Part shown: piece after piece, positions 17,627 to 27,549 of the stretch
How the letters are laid out: each line of letters starts with the position of its first letter
Position numbering within the stretch: the stretch's first letter is position 1
Source of the DNA: an uncultured Bacteroidia bacterium
GTDB taxonomy: Bacteria > Bacteroidota > Bacteroidia > Bacteroidales > Prolixibacteraceae
Reading direction: 5' to 3'
DNA length: 48,322 nucleotides
Assembly: GCA_903854235.1 (NCBI GenBank)
Contig: CAINVV010000242.1
Location: 1-48,322 of the forward strand
Notes under the pieces: model-generated
What the model was told of the DNA's origin: nothing
Seen by the model: the letters and a program-made list of their open reading frames with translations, nothing else
The model's database searches: none
Made by a program: the position numbers and the translations under genes

Positions 17627-18163
17627 ATGAATCTGGAGAAAATCACATTAATTTCTTTTGGGTATTTTGAGAAGGGTCTTCTCGATAAAATTGAGAAGGA
17701 GGTAGAACACGAGTTTTTGCTTCCTGTCCGATTGAGGGAGGGCCATCTGGACCTTAGTCAGTTTTTTGAGCCATCCCGAAGACAATACGACGGATTCCGT
17801 CTATTGAAGGAGGTCGATTCGTCCTTTGCGGACGAGAATGACAAAACACTCGGCATTTTTAACGTAGATCTTTATATTCCAATTTTAACCTATATTTTCG
17901 GACAAGCCTACCTGAACGGGCGGGCAGGAATTGCCTCCATTTACAGGCTGCGCAACGAACGATACGGAATTTTTAAGGATGAGAAAATTCTTGTCAGCCG
18001 ATTTCGGAAAGAGGTGATCCACGAACTGGGTCATACTTTTGGTTTGATACACTGCTTTGATCCTTCCTGTGTGATGAGATCCAGCACTTACGTGGAAGAC
18101 ATCGACCAAAAAAATCACCAGCTTTGCCGGAAATGCAGGGAACTATTGGGTATCCAACCCTGA
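17627..18163 (+). CDS. amzA: Archaemetzincin-family zinc metalloprotease
   Basis: The 178-residue protein has the metzincin signature HELGHTFGLIHC (132-143) with three zinc-ligand histidines and the Met turn at Met150. It also carries the extra cysteine pattern of archaemetzincins (Cys143, Cys148, Cys167, Cys170) that binds a second, structural zinc. There is no signal peptide, so it is probably cytoplasmic. Archaemetzincins are widespread in archaea and patchy in bacteria, and their natural substrates are poorly known. It lies 74 bp after the sigma-54 regulator and 60 bp before an exported esterase; co-transcription is possible but not shown. Confidence 0.9.
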   Translation: MNLEKITLISFGYFEKGLLDKIEKEVEHEFLLPVRLREGHLDLSQFFEPSRRQYDGFRLLKEVDSSFADENDKTLGIFNVDLYIPILTYIFGQAYLNGRAGIASIYRLRNERYGIFKDEKILVSRFRKEVIHELGHTFGLIHCFDPSCVMRSSTYVEDIDQKNHQLCRKCRELLGIQP

Positions 18164-18222
18164 TCTAATGCAGGTGAATTGTTGACCAGTTCCTATGCAT
18201 AAAAAAGCAATCAATCAGAATC

Positions 18223-18993
18223 ATGGAAGAAAATAGCAGACGCAATTTTATCAGGAAGATAGCCTTCTCAGGAGCCACTGCCCTGGTATTGCCTGAATCC
18301 GATGTTTTTGGTTCGGAAAATAGCCGCAAGCGGAGGCAATTGGCACGAAACGGAAGCGTTATCTTGTTTCAGGGAGACTCCATCACCGATGGAAACCGCG
18401 GGCGGACGGCCGATCCAAACCACATCATGGGCCATGGTTACGCTTTTAGCCTTGCCAGCCGTCTGGGAGCCGATTACGCGGGAAAGGGGCTGGTGTTTTA
18501 CAACCGGGGTATCAGCGGGAACAAGATCAATGACCTGGCCAACCGCTGGCAATCTGATACGATGGATCTCAAACCGGATCTGCTGAGCATACTGGTAGGC
18601 GTGAATGACACGGCCTCCGTGGTTTTTCAGCGGGAGCCTGTAATTACTGCGGAGAAATACGAAGAAATTTACAAATCCCTCCTGGACCAGACCCTGAAGC
18701 AATTTCCAGATCTATTGCTGGTACTTTGTGAGCCATTTATCTTGGAAGTTGGAAAAGTAAAGGACAACTGGGTTATCTACCAGCCTGAAATGAGGAAAAG
18801 GCAAGCGGTGGTAGCAAAGCTGGCATTGCAATACGATGCAGTTTTTGTCGGTTTTCAGGAGATCTTCAACAAGGCTTGTAACAGGGCACCTGCTGCATAT
18901 TGGATGTGGGACGGAGTCCACCCTACCGTGGCCGGCCATGAATTGATGGCCAGAGAGTGGTTGAAACAGGTGGAGAAAAGAATGAAATTCTAA
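18223..18993 (+). CDS. Tat-exported SGNH/GDSL-family hydrolase
   Basis: The 256-residue esterase-like protein has all SGNH blocks: GDSITDGNRGR (catalytic Ser), NRGISGNK (Gly), LVGVNDTAS (Asn) and DGVHPTVAGH (Asp and His). The N-terminus SRRNFIRKIAFSGATAL is a twin-arginine signal, so the enzyme is exported folded. Relatives deacetylate xylan, pectin or other polysaccharides; the exact substrate cannot be read from the sequence. It converges on a rhamnogalacturonan acetylesterase fusion gene, which suggests a polysaccharide-ester theme. Confidence 0.88.
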   Translation: MEENSRRNFIRKIAFSGATALVLPESDVFGSENSRKRRQLARNGSVILFQGDSITDGNRGRTADPNHIMGHGYAFSLASRLGADYAGKGLVFYNRGISGNKINDLANRWQSDTMDLKPDLLSILVGVNDTASVVFQREPVITAEKYEEIYKSLLDQTLKQFPDLLLVLCEPFILEVGKVKDNWVIYQPEMRKRQAVVAKLALQYDAVFVGFQEIFNKACNRAPAAYWMWDGVHPTVAGHELMAREWLKQVEKRMKF

Positions 18994-19049
18994 TTGGATT
19001 CCTTTTTCGCTCCAACGATTTGTGAATTATCCCGGTAAATAGGTTGCGT

Positions 19050-21893
19050 TCAGGGCATTTTTCGCAGACCTTCCCATTTTACCTTCCACATACCGTCTTT
19101 CGGAATTCCGGGATTTTCGGTCTCGCATCCCTCGTAACCGGCACACATCATTGCAACGGCAGAGAGTATCCCGCCATTTCCCGGTAGGTAAAGCCGTAAA
19201 CGCTTGTCCTGGTAGTTGTGCCCATTCACCAGGTAAGTATTCGTGGGAATGTCCATAAACAGGGCATCCATGGCCTTGTCCGGACGACCCAAACGGGTCG
19301 CTGTCATGGCAACGAAGGGGAAATCCCAACCCCAGGTCTTTTTCCAGTTCCAGTGATCCCAAACATAATCGAATGTGGCATTCATCAACTTTTTATTGAC
19401 GACCCTAGATTCGGGAAGGAAGCCAAGTGCCCCTAAGACAGCCGGATGGTCGGAATAGGTTGGCAAGTTGCTGTAGGAATCCGGTGCGCTCTCGGCGGAA
19501 AGATAAACTCCATTCTTTTGGGCCAAAACGGCCAGTTTTTCGATGATATCATCCCATTGCCTGTTGCGACTCATCCCAAGTCTTACCCTCCATTGCTGGG
19601 CAATACTCAGTCCCCAGTGCCAGTAGGCAAGTTCAAAGGGCGAATTATAGGTGTTTTGGGGAGAAAAGGTTTCCTGGGCAGGAATGATGCCAACCAGGTT
19701 AAACCTGTTCTTATCAGGATCCCAGCTGGCAAACGAAGCCATGAAATCAGCCGTCTGGAAAACCAGTTCCTTGTATTTTTCCAGCACATCATTGGTACGG
19801 TAATTCCGGTAACATAATTCGGCAAAATAGATGATATGGGGCTGCTGCCAGATCAGGAAAGAGCCGACATTGGATGGGGCTTCAATTCCGGTTGTATCCG
19901 TCATTTTCATCCACCGCGCCCCCTTGTAACCTTGTCGGAGTGCGATTTTTTGAGCCTGAGGCAGGACATCGCGGTACCATCCCAGACTCTTGTCAAGCAG
20001 GTCGATCCTGTTCCAAAGGGCGAAGTGGGCTGCGTGCCACCAATGCATCTCCAGGTGAAATTTGCCGTACCAGCTGTTATAGGTGAGTCCGGTTTCCTGT
20101 GGAGGAACGGTTCCGGCGCACTGAATGGCGGTCAGATATTGCGAAAGGACCACGCGGCGCTCCAGTTCACTGGCCCGCGGATCCGTGCTTCCGGAGAAAT
20201 CAACGGCTCCGCCACGATTCCAGAAGTAACTCCATTTTGCCTGATTGGAGAGGCTGGACTGACCAAAATCGGGCAGTACCAACATTCTTTTATCCTTGGA
20301 AAACAGACAGCTTACTTCGATGGTTTTCCCTTTTGGTACAAGTTCAAATTGATGGGCTTCCTTCTCTTTCATGCTGGCCATCCCTTTCCAGTCGACTTTG
20401 GCAAAATAGGTGGTGGCATCCAGGGTTCGCTCAAAAATCAGTGAATTTTCCGAGACCGGAATGATTTTGGTGGTATGCTTTTCCTGACTCTTCCATTCAC
20501 ATGCACCATCCATGTGATTCCCTGAAGGGTAAGGAAAATTGAACTTAACAGTTAATCTTCCGGCATCTATCAAGGGAGAGTTGATCTTTGAAGTAATCAT
20601 ATCCTGGTCGGGGTGGCACATAGTAATTACTTCAACAGGAAGGCCTTCTACCTTGAAAAAGCTGTGTATCTCACCTTTCCATAGGTTCAGTTCCTCCTTC
20701 AAATCCGTGAGGTCTGCGACTGTCAGCTCGGTCCCATTCTTTTTGGTGATATGCAACCCAATGACGCCCAAATGCAGCCTGTGCGCATTGGCACGGAAAT
20801 AGTCTCCTGCCTCTTTTCCCCGTTCAGGTTCCTTCATCTGGACTGAATAGGGCTCCTGACGACCGCGAAAGTTGAAATTTTTTAAACTCTCTTCGGTTTT
20901 ATATCCGGCACTGTTGGGGAAATTGTGCCAACCCCACTGTGACTGTGTGCCTAGCGGGATTCCTCCCTCATAAACCTCGGGAAATGTTTGCAAGCCTGTA
21001 GCATCCGCTGTAAAGGCGAAAGTACCGTTTCCGACTGTCAGGGAACCAAGAGTATCAGGCTTGTTGATTTGAATGTTGTGGCGGTTCACCAATGCCTCCC
21101 TGTCGATGTTGCCACGAAAGCTGGTTTTGAAGCTGACCGTTTTTCTGAGGTATTTCGCAAAAGGCATTTTCTGCGCTTTAAGCTCCTGAACGGCAAGTCC
21201 GGCAACCCGGAAGGCGCCGAGCGGATTCAAATGCGTATTGTCCATTCGGCCATTTGGCTCCAATTGACTGACTCCCGGCTCTATGTGCATGTACAGGGAT
21301 TTTGACCCCTCTATTCCCAATTCGTTGATCAGCTTTTCTGTCGACACATTGAGATCAATGACAGCTACTTTCAGCTCCTTCCCAACCTCGCGGGTTACGA
21401 CGGGATAATCTCCAAGCGTATTGATGGCTTTTCCATCCCCGTCAAAGGACCTTCTGACAATGGAGGTAAAGAGGATGGGAATAGCTCCTTTTTCGCGCGT
21501 TTCCCTGATATATCTGACCAGGTTATCCCGATAGGTGGTATGTGCTTCAGTTTTGCGGGCGGCATCGGGTTTGGAATCGTTGTGGCCAAATTGGATGAAA
21601 ACATAATCACCTTTCTGGAGTACATCCAGGACTGCTTTCCAAAGTCCCTCATCCAAAAAGCTTTTCGAGCTTCTGCCGTTTTTAGCCCGGTTGTCGATGA
21701 CAAGCTGCGAATCATCAAAATAAGCTGGAAGTACCTGACACCAACCTCGTTCCGGATTGTTCTTCGTCGTGTCCTTATTGGCCATGGTGGAGTCGCCGAT
21801 GGTAAAAATGGTGACCCTCCGCTTTGCAGGAGAAAATCCTGTCAAAATTAAAAGAAGGACCAAAAAGAGCAAAATTCCTGTTTTTTTCATCAT
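19050..21893 (-). CDS. Rhamnogalacturonan acetylesterase (CE12-like) fused to a six-hairpin glycosidase-like domain
   Basis: This is a 947-residue secreted protein. After a signal peptide (about 1-22), residues 25-250 form an SGNH esterase of CE12 type: GDSTMAN with Ser35, AKNGRSS, FGHND with Asn105, and DNTHLNPLG with Asp218 and His221. The rest (about 265-947) has a beta-rich region and then an alpha-helical part with EMHWWHAAHFALWNR and GWDFPFVAMTATRLG. This resembles (alpha/alpha)6-barrel glycosidases such as the GH65/GH95-like clans; I could not assign a family. Such a protein would remove acetyl groups from pectin and cut the backbone or a side chain. It is probably co-transcribed upstream with the esterase gene at 21996-22919. 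Confidence 0.75.
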   Translation of the reverse strand: MMKKTGILLFLVLLLILTGFSPAKRRVTIFTIGDSTMANKDTTKNNPERGWCQVLPAYFDDSQLVIDNRAKNGRSSKSFLDEGLWKAVLDVLQKGDYVFIQFGHNDSKPDAARKTEAHTTYRDNLVRYIRETREKGAIPILFTSIVRRSFDGDGKAINTLGDYPVVTREVGKELKVAVIDLNVSTEKLINELGIEGSKSLYMHIEPGVSQLEPNGRMDNTHLNPLGAFRVAGLAVQELKAQKMPFAKYLRKTVSFKTSFRGNIDREALVNRHNIQINKPDTLGSLTVGNGTFAFTADATGLQTFPEVYEGGIPLGTQSQWGWHNFPNSAGYKTEESLKNFNFRGRQEPYSVQMKEPERGKEAGDYFRANAHRLHLGVIGLHITKKNGTELTVADLTDLKEELNLWKGEIHSFFKVEGLPVEVITMCHPDQDMITSKINSPLIDAGRLTVKFNFPYPSGNHMDGACEWKSQEKHTTKIIPVSENSLIFERTLDATTYFAKVDWKGMASMKEKEAHQFELVPKGKTIEVSCLFSKDKRMLVLPDFGQSSLSNQAKWSYFWNRGGAVDFSGSTDPRASELERRVVLSQYLTAIQCAGTVPPQETGLTYNSWYGKFHLEMHWWHAAHFALWNRIDLLDKSLGWYRDVLPQAQKIALRQGYKGARWMKMTDTTGIEAPSNVGSFLIWQQPHIIYFAELCYRNYRTNDVLEKYKELVFQTADFMASFASWDPDKNRFNLVGIIPAQETFSPQNTYNSPFELAYWHWGLSIAQQWRVRLGMSRNRQWDDIIEKLAVLAQKNGVYLSAESAPDSYSNLPTYSDHPAVLGALGFLPESRVVNKKLMNATFDYVWDHWNWKKTWGWDFPFVAMTATRLGRPDKAMDALFMDIPTNTYLVNGHNYQDKRLRLYLPGNGGILSAVAMMCAGYEGCETENPGIPKDGMWKVKWEGLRKMP

Positions 21894-21995
21894 ATCTTCT
21901 GTTGGTAGTGTTCGCTTTAATTTTCCCTCCAGACCGTAAGATAATCAACCTATTAAAAGTCAATTAAATAATTTCTAATTAGCATATTAGCACAT

Positions 21996-22919
21996 TTACT
22001 TGAGGTACTTGTCGAACCAATCTGAAAATGCCAGCAGGTAGTTCATGATATCGGGCCAGACCTTGTGTGCACCGCCTTGTTTGATCATCAGTTCGCAGGG
22101 AACATTGAGTTCCTTTAACTTCTGAATGTAGGATTCAGACTGTTGTAGCGGAATCAGCTCATCCAGGTCACCATGGGCAATCAAAGTAGGAGCAGACTGT
22201 GCAGTAACCTGGTAAATGGGGGAGATCTGACGACCAATTTCCAGCAGTTTGGCCTGGTCCGTAATCAGTTCAAAGTGTCGGTCTTGCTTGTTCCAAACGC
22301 TGAATTCAAAGGCTGCCCTGTAATCGGAAAGTTGTCCCGTCCCCAGAGAGACCAATCCGGTTTTGCCGAAATTCAAGAAATCGGTAGGAGGGAAGAAGCA
22401 GGCAACGGCCTGCACATTTCCTGGAACCCTGTCTACGGGATCCTTGGCATTGACATCTGCGTCAAAGCCGGTGGTTCCCATCATCAGGGATAGATATCCA
22501 CCCGATGAGGCACCTGTAATTCCAAGTTTGTTTGGTTCGATGTTGTATTTTGCCGCATTGTATCGGATGAACCTCACCGCACGGTGCAGGTCCGAAACAA
22601 TTTCAATGTTGTTGTATTTTGGTGCAGATCCGTGGCAAACTTCAAAAACGGTGTATCCCTTCAACAGATAAGGTTGGGCAATCGTGGCTGCCCACTCGAG
22701 GGCCATGTCAAAATTGGATTGCAATCCGGCGCTAATGGCCAGAATAATGCCCCTGTTGTTGGATTTTGCCTTGGGCGAAAGCACATTCATGGTCAGAGCC
22801 ATTCCATTTTTTCTTCCGTAAATTACCTCTTCCATCGAACCAATGGCACTTTCGCGGATTTGTGAAAAGGCAGGAATCAAAAGCAGAAAGAACAAGATTG
22901 AAAGCAGTAGTCGTTTCAT
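21996..22919 (-). CDS. Secreted alpha/beta-hydrolase (carbohydrate esterase-like)
   Basis: The 307-residue protein has a signal peptide ending near AFSQ. It also has an alpha/beta-hydrolase fold with nucleophile elbow GASSGGY, an acid in AHGDLDELIP and a histidine in GGAHKVW. The oxyanion region is atypical (LAISAGLQSN instead of HGGG). Relatives are BD-FAE-like and acetylxylan or feruloyl esterases. It lies 102 bp upstream of the CE12 fusion gene on the same strand, so the two may act together on acylated plant polysaccharides. The exact substrate is unknown. Confidence 0.8.
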   Translation of the reverse strand: MKRLLLSILFFLLLIPAFSQIRESAIGSMEEVIYGRKNGMALTMNVLSPKAKSNNRGIILAISAGLQSNFDMALEWAATIAQPYLLKGYTVFEVCHGSAPKYNNIEIVSDLHRAVRFIRYNAAKYNIEPNKLGITGASSGGYLSLMMGTTGFDADVNAKDPVDRVPGNVQAVACFFPPTDFLNFGKTGLVSLGTGQLSDYRAAFEFSVWNKQDRHFELITDQAKLLEIGRQISPIYQVTAQSAPTLIAHGDLDELIPLQQSESYIQKLKELNVPCELMIKQGGAHKVWPDIMNYLLAFSDWFDKYLK

Positions 22920-23012
22920 TGCTTATTGTTTGGTTGAAATAAATATCATCCGGACATTAAGTTTCAAGAGCTGATATTTTCAGATTGTATTGTGAATATC
23001 AAGATGTTTTGC

Positions 23013-24587
23013 CTAGAATTCTGAGGTGAAGTGAAATTTTATCTTTGGAAAGTCGCGCTGGGCCATATCCAGTATAAAGGTAGAATCCGCAAGAAAAACA
23101 TCTCGTCCCTGTTTATCCAACGCCATCTTGTTGTATTTCCGTTTTTTGAAATCATCGAGTACTGCCTTGTCTTCGCACTGAATCCAGCAGGCCTTATAGA
23201 GAGAAATGGATTCCCACCGGCACTTGGCATTGTATTCGTGTTCCAATCTGTATTCGATCACCTCGAACTGAAGCGCTCCAACAGTTCCGATAATTTTTCG
23301 ACCATTCAGCTGACTGGTGAAAAGCTGGGCTACCCCTTCATCCATCAGCTGATCTACTCCTTTGGCCAACTGTTTGGACCGCATGGGATCTGCATTTTCA
23401 ATGTACCTGAAGATCTCCGGCGAAAAGGAGGGAATGCCTTTGTAATGCAGGATCTCGCCCTCGGTTACGGTATCACCGATCACAAAATTTCCGGTATCCG
23501 GAAGGCCAATAATGTCGCCTGGGAAGGCATTTTCAATGACCTCCTTCTTGTCGGCCATAAAAGCCGTAGGACTAGAATATTTGAAGGTTTTTCCCAGACG
23601 GATGTGCCTGTAGTTCTTGTTCCTTTCGAACATTCCCGAGCAGATCTTTACAAAGGCAATTCTGCTGCGGTGGTTGGGATCGATGTTGGCATGTATCTTG
23701 AAGACGAAGCCCGAAAAACTCTCCTCTTCGGGATGAACCAAACGTTCCTCAGATTTTTTGGGTCTGGGCGAAGGTGCCAGTTGAACGAAGGTATCTAATA
23801 ACTCCCTGACACCGAAATTGTAAAGTGCGCTTCCAAAGAAAACAGGAGCCAACTCGCCGGCAAGATAGGAGAGATGGTCAAATTCGGGATAAACCCCCTC
23901 CACCATCTCCAGGTCTTCGCGGAGCACGATGGCATCGTGGCCAATGAGCTGATCCAATGCCGGATCATGTAATGTTTCAAATCGGATTCCCTTTTCGATT
24001 TCCGTAATACTTGGATTGAACAGGCTGAGACTGGACTCATAAATATTGTATACGCCCTTGAATTCCGGGCCGTTGTTGATAGGCCAACTAAGTGGCCTTA
24101 CCTTGATCATCAGCTGTTTTTCGATGTCGTCCAACAGGTCGAAGGTATCCCCGGTAGGACGGTCCATTTTGTTGATGAAGATCAGGACAGGCGTTTTTCG
24201 CATCCTGCAAACAGCCATTAGCTTTTCCGTCTGCGGTTCAACCCCTTTTGCGGCATCAATGACAATGATGACACTGTCGACTGCAGTTAGAGTCCGAAAT
24301 GTATCTTCCTGAAAATCCTGGTGACCAGGTGTATCAAGTATGTTGATTTTGTAACCACCGTATTCAAATCCCATTACGGAGGTCGCGACGGAAATACCGC
24401 GCTGGCGCTCAATCTCCATAAAGTCGGAGGTCGCTCCCTTTTTTATCTTGTTGCTTTTGACAGCTCCAGCCACGTGGATGGCACCACCAAATAGCAATAA
24501 TTTTTCAGTTAAAGTGGTCTTGCCCGCATCCGGGTGACTGACGATGCCGAATGTTCTCCGGCGCAGAATCTCTTCTTTTAAACCCAT
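23013..24587 (-). CDS. prfC: Peptide chain release factor 3
   Basis: RF3 is a translational GTPase that removes RF1 or RF2 from the ribosome after peptide release. The 524-residue protein shows the P loop [10 protein letters not shown], the G2/switch I region [19 protein letters not shown] (G3), NKMD (G4), and the RF3-specific domains 2 and 3. The length is normal. The minus-strand gene stands between an esterase and a cyclophilin. prfA and arfB, also termination or rescue factors, lie 5 kb and 14 kb away. Confidence 0.97.
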   Translation of the reverse strand: MGLKEEILRRRTFGIVSHPDAGKTTLTEKLLLFGGAIHVAGAVKSNKIKKGATSDFMEIERQRGISVATSVMGFEYGGYKINILDTPGHQDFQEDTFRTLTAVDSVIIVIDAAKGVEPQTEKLMAVCRMRKTPVLIFINKMDRPTGDTFDLLDDIEKQLMIKVRPLSWPINNGPEFKGVYNIYESSLSLFNPSITEIEKGIRFETLHDPALDQLIGHDAIVLREDLEMVEGVYPEFDHLSYLAGELAPVFFGSALYNFGVRELLDTFVQLAPSPRPKKSEERLVHPEEESFSGFVFKIHANIDPNHRSRIAFVKICSGMFERNKNYRHIRLGKTFKYSSPTAFMADKKEVIENAFPGDIIGLPDTGNFVIGDTVTEGEILHYKGIPSFSPEIFRYIENADPMRSKQLAKGVDQLMDEGVAQLFTSQLNGRKIIGTVGALQFEVIEYRLEHEYNAKCRWESISLYKACWIQCEDKAVLDDFKKRKYNKMALDKQGRDVFLADSTFILDMAQRDFPKIKFHFTSEF

Positions 24588-24630
24588 GTATCAAATTTGG
24601 GGACAAATTTAGTATAAAAATAGGCACAAT

Positions 24631-24665
24631 TTGGATTTTCGAATTTCGATATTGGAATGGGGAAC
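24631..24665. repeat. 7-bp tandem repeat, 5 degenerate units
   Basis: The units are TTGGATT, TTCGAAT, TTCGATA, TTGGAAT, GGGGAAC with an exact 7-bp period, 44 bp upstream of prfC (minus strand). They are related in composition to the array at 24816-24843. Confidence 0.5.
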
Positions 24666-24711
24666 TGTCTAACTTGCAGGTAAAATAGTGCCAGAATGGG
24701 TCCAATCAAAG

Positions 24712-24759
24712 TAAAAACGAAGGAGTCGTATGGTAAAGTACCAACACAACTCCTTCGTT
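24712..24759 (-). terminator. Intrinsic terminator of the cyclophilin gene
   Basis: A perfect 11-bp stem (AACGAAGGAGT at 24716-24726 with 24749-24759) contains an inner TGGTA/TACCA stem. On the minus strand it is followed by five T residues (A run at 24713-24717). It lies about 90 nt beyond the cyclophilin stop codon and before prfC, so the two genes are probably separate transcripts. Confidence 0.8.
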
Positions 24760-24815
24760 ATTCTACTCGATTACTCATCTTTCGTCGATTTTTACAAAAG
24801 ACAAGGATGCGTATT

Positions 24816-24843
24816 CCAAAATCGAAAATCCAAAATCGAAAAT
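24816..24843. repeat. 7-bp tandem repeat, 4 units (CCAAAAT/CGAAAAT)
   Basis: CCAAAAT, CGAAAAT, CCAAAAT, CGAAAAT in exact alternation, ending 4 bp from the cyclophilin stop codon. The position immediately 3' of a gene is the same as for the GATATGA arrays. Confidence 0.7.
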
Positions 24844-24847
24844 GGTT

Positions 24848-25285
24848 TTAGGCTTCGATAATGACAATCTTTTCAATTTTGTCACCCTGGCGGATGGCGT
24901 CAATCACTTCCAATCCCTCGTAAACCTTGCCAAAACAGGTATGGTTGCGGTCGAGGTGTTTGGTATTGTTTCTGCTGTGGCAAATGAAAAACTGCGAACC
25001 GCCTGTATTTCTTCCTGCATGTGCCATCGACAAAACGCCACGATCGTGGTATTGGTTGTCTCCGTCCAATTCGCATTTAATCGTATAGTCAGGTCCGCCG
25101 GCTCCGGTTCCTTTTGGGCATCCTCCCTGAATGACAAAATCGGGGATCACCCTGTGAAAGGTAAGTCCGTCATAAAATCCTTCTTTGGAAAGTTTAACGA
25201 AATTTGCCACTGCTATGGGTGCATCTTCTTCAAAAAAATTGACCTTCATCACCCCTTTTACCGTATGAATTTCTGCTTGTAACAT
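24848..25285 (-). CDS. Cyclophilin-type peptidyl-prolyl cis-trans isomerase
   Basis: The 145-residue protein is a compact bacterial cyclophilin that speeds proline isomerisation during protein folding. The catalytic core is visible: [13 protein letters not shown] with the essential Arg, [15 protein letters not shown], and NHTCFGKV where most members have HTVFG. It has no signal peptide, so it is cytoplasmic and PpiB-like. Its start codon is almost back to back with the region upstream of the divergent PorE-like gene; 147 bp separate the two starts. Confidence 0.95.
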   Translation of the reverse strand: MLQAEIHTVKGVMKVNFFEEDAPIAVANFVKLSKEGFYDGLTFHRVIPDFVIQGGCPKGTGAGGPDYTIKCELDGDNQYHDRGVLSMAHAGRNTGGSQFFICHSRNNTKHLDRNHTCFGKVYEGLEVIDAIRQGDKIEKIVIIEA

Positions 25286-25432
25286 AAATTGTTTTTTTGT
25301 TTTTGCAAAGATACCTCTTTCCGAAAGAATTTTCTTCCTTTTACCCTATATTTGTGGGATATTCTTGCTGATAGCAACGAATATTCGGAAGAATCGCCAA
25401 CCATCAGGTTTAAACCTATCAATACAACTGGA

Positions 25433-27427
25433 ATGATCCGTCAACTTGGATCCGTCGCTGTACTTTTTTTATTGCTTTTCCTGAGCGAAAGCTGTTCCGT
25501 GTCTCATCAAACGAGAATGGCAGCCACCTCCTTCGATAACGGTGAATATTTTAAAAGCATTGCAGCCTACCGAAAGATTTACACCAAAATAAAAGGGCGC
25601 GAAAACAAGGCGGCTATCCAATTGAAAATAGCAGAGGCATTTTACAAAACCGGGCAATACCGGCAGGCGGAAAGCTATTTTAAGAGTGCCATTTTCAAGG
25701 ATCCTTCCGATATTTCCATTCTCTTAAGGTATGCAGAGGTGCTGCGTGCCAATGGGAAATATGACGAAGCCATCAAGAATTACCAAAAATTTCTGTCCCA
25801 TCTGCCCAAAGATGAACGGGCACTCAATGGCATCACCTCCTGCAAATCTTCCCAGGAACTTTTGAAGAACCAGACCCTTTACAAAATTGAAAATCTGAAG
25901 GAGATCAACTCACGTTGGTCGGATTATGGAGCTGTCTATCCTGGTTTAATCGAGACAGAACTCGTCTTTACCTCTGCCAGGGAAGATGCAACGGGTAAGA
26001 AAAAGAGTGCGGTAACCGGAGAGTATACGACCGATATTTACAGGTCTGTTTTCAATGCAGAGAAGAAAAAATGGGATCTTCCCAAGCGAATTGACGAATC
26101 CTTGATGATTAATACACCCGACGAAGAGGGGGCTCCCAGTTTCGACAAAAGCGGAAATACCCTCTATTTTACCAGGTCGGTATCCGAAAAGGGATCTGAT
26201 GCCAAAGTGGGAATTTTCGAATCCACGCTTATCAGCGGAAGCTGGGGCAGGCCTGTGAAGCTTTCTATCGGAAGGGATAGCCTCCTTGCAGCTCATCCTT
26301 CAGTTTCCAGGGATGGGACTAAGATCTATTTTGTTTCCAACAGGGCAGGTGGTTTCGGTGGAAATGACCTATGGGTAGCCGAAAAAATTGGCGAGAGCAA
26401 ATGGGGAGAACCCAGAAACCTGGGCCCAGAGATCAATACTGCCGGAAATGAGTTGTTCCCATTTATTCGTGACAACGGCGAGCTTTATTTTTCCTCAGAT
26501 TCGCACGTTGGATTGGGCGGACTGGATATTTTCAGGGCTACACCGACCGAAAAGGACAAATGGAAAGTAGAAAACATGGGGTCACCTATCAACTCTCCAG
26601 GCGATGATTTTGCTATCTCCTTCTATCCGGGGGAAGAGAAAGGTCTCTTTACCAGCTCCCGCGAGGGAAGCAGGGGGGATGATATTTATTCCTTTCTGTT
26701 GCCTCCGAAATCGTATGGAGTGGAGGGATCGCTTTACAACAAAGAGACCGGCATCCTGATAGAAGGTGCTTCTGTCCGGCTCATTGGCACCGATGGTACC
26801 ATGTTGAAAATTAAGCCGGACAATGCCTCCTTCAAATTTAAATTGAAACCTGGTGTTGAATACCTGGTGACGGCTTTTAAAAAGGGATTTTTGAATGCTA
26901 AGGCCTCCTTTTCGACCGTGGGACTGGACCAGGGCAAAAATTTCGTCTTCCGGATTGAATTGACTCCCGTAGATCAACCAATTAATGTAGACAACATCTT
27001 CTACGAGTTTGGAAAGTGGGATCTCTTGCCACAGTCAATTACCGCCCTCGATACCCTCGTTACGCTGCTGAAGGAAAATCCGACAGTCGCCATCGAACTG
27101 ATGTCGCATACCGATTGCCGCGGCAATGATGCTGAAAACCAAATTCTGTCCCAGAAACGGGCCCAATCCGTAGTCGATTATCTGATTGTAAAGGGTATCC
27201 AGGTTGGCAGGCTGACAGCCAAAGGCTATGGTGCCAAGGTTCCCAAAACAATTGATGCCAAACTTGTTAAGACTTATCCATTCCTGAAGAAGGGTCAAAT
27301 TCTGACTTGTAAATTTATTGAAGGGCTGAAAAAAGAGGAGGAACGGGAAGCCTGTCACCAGCTCAACAGGAGAACCGAATTCAAGGTGATCTCATCTGAA
27401 TACAGGGAAAAATACAAGGAACCTTGA
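25433..27427 (+). CDS. porE: PorE-like TPR / PD40 propeller / OmpA lipoprotein, probable type IX secretion component
   Basis: The chosen ATG at 25433 gives 664 residues and a lipoprotein signal ending in LSESC; the longer frame from 25289 adds 48 non-signal residues. Domains in order are TPR repeats (about 30-150), a WD40-like PD40 beta-propeller (about 175-440, repeated FDKSGNTLYFTR, SRDGTKIYFVSN and FSSDSHVGLGG), a carboxypeptidase-regulatory-like beta domain (about 445-520), and an OmpA peptidoglycan-binding domain (SHTDCRGND, LSQKRAQSVVDYL, NRRTEFKV). This is the layout of Porphyromonas PorE (PG1058), which anchors the secretion machine to peptidoglycan. Bacteroidota have several paralogues with this layout, so the symbol is tentative. 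Confidence 0.7.
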   Translation: MIRQLGSVAVLFLLLFLSESCSVSHQTRMAATSFDNGEYFKSIAAYRKIYTKIKGRENKAAIQLKIAEAFYKTGQYRQAESYFKSAIFKDPSDISILLRYAEVLRANGKYDEAIKNYQKFLSHLPKDERALNGITSCKSSQELLKNQTLYKIENLKEINSRWSDYGAVYPGLIETELVFTSAREDATGKKKSAVTGEYTTDIYRSVFNAEKKKWDLPKRIDESLMINTPDEEGAPSFDKSGNTLYFTRSVSEKGSDAKVGIFESTLISGSWGRPVKLSIGRDSLLAAHPSVSRDGTKIYFVSNRAGGFGGNDLWVAEKIGESKWGEPRNLGPEINTAGNELFPFIRDNGELYFSSDSHVGLGGLDIFRATPTEKDKWKVENMGSPINSPGDDFAISFYPGEEKGLFTSSREGSRGDDIYSFLLPPKSYGVEGSLYNKETGILIEGASVRLIGTDGTMLKIKPDNASFKFKLKPGVEYLVTAFKKGFLNAKASFSTVGLDQGKNFVFRIELTPVDQPINVDNIFYEFGKWDLLPQSITALDTLVTLLKENPTVAIELMSHTDCRGNDAENQILSQKRAQSVVDYLIVKGIQVGRLTAKGYGAKVPKTIDAKLVKTYPFLKKGQILTCKFIEGLKKEEEREACHQLNRRTEFKVISSEYREKYKEP

Positions 27428-27480
27428 ATTAAAGGCAAAAGTGGGGAATCCGTTGTTTGGAACAAGGTGAGGCAAGGGTG

Positions 27481-27549
27481 GATTAAGATCTAAGATATGA
27501 GTTATAAGATATAAGATATGAGATATAAGATATGAGATGGGAGATTTGG
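27481..27549 (+). repeat. 7-bp tandem repeat array (GATATGA/GATATAA), 9-10 units
   Basis: With an exact 7-bp period the units are GATCTAA, GATATGA, GTTATAA, GATATAA, GATATGA, GATATAA, GATATGA, GATGGGA, GATTTGG (27487-27549), preceded by a 6-bp GATTAA. It lies 54 bp after the PorE-like gene. This is the clearest copy of the heptad family in the window. Confidence 0.9.

Noticed and set aside
25289-25432. N-terminal extension of the PorE-like protein
   Set aside because: The extra 48 residues precede a proper lipoprotein signal, which would then be internal.
27481-27549. Tandem repeats as a CRISPR array
   Set aside because: The units are 7 bp with no spacers, and no cas gene is present.
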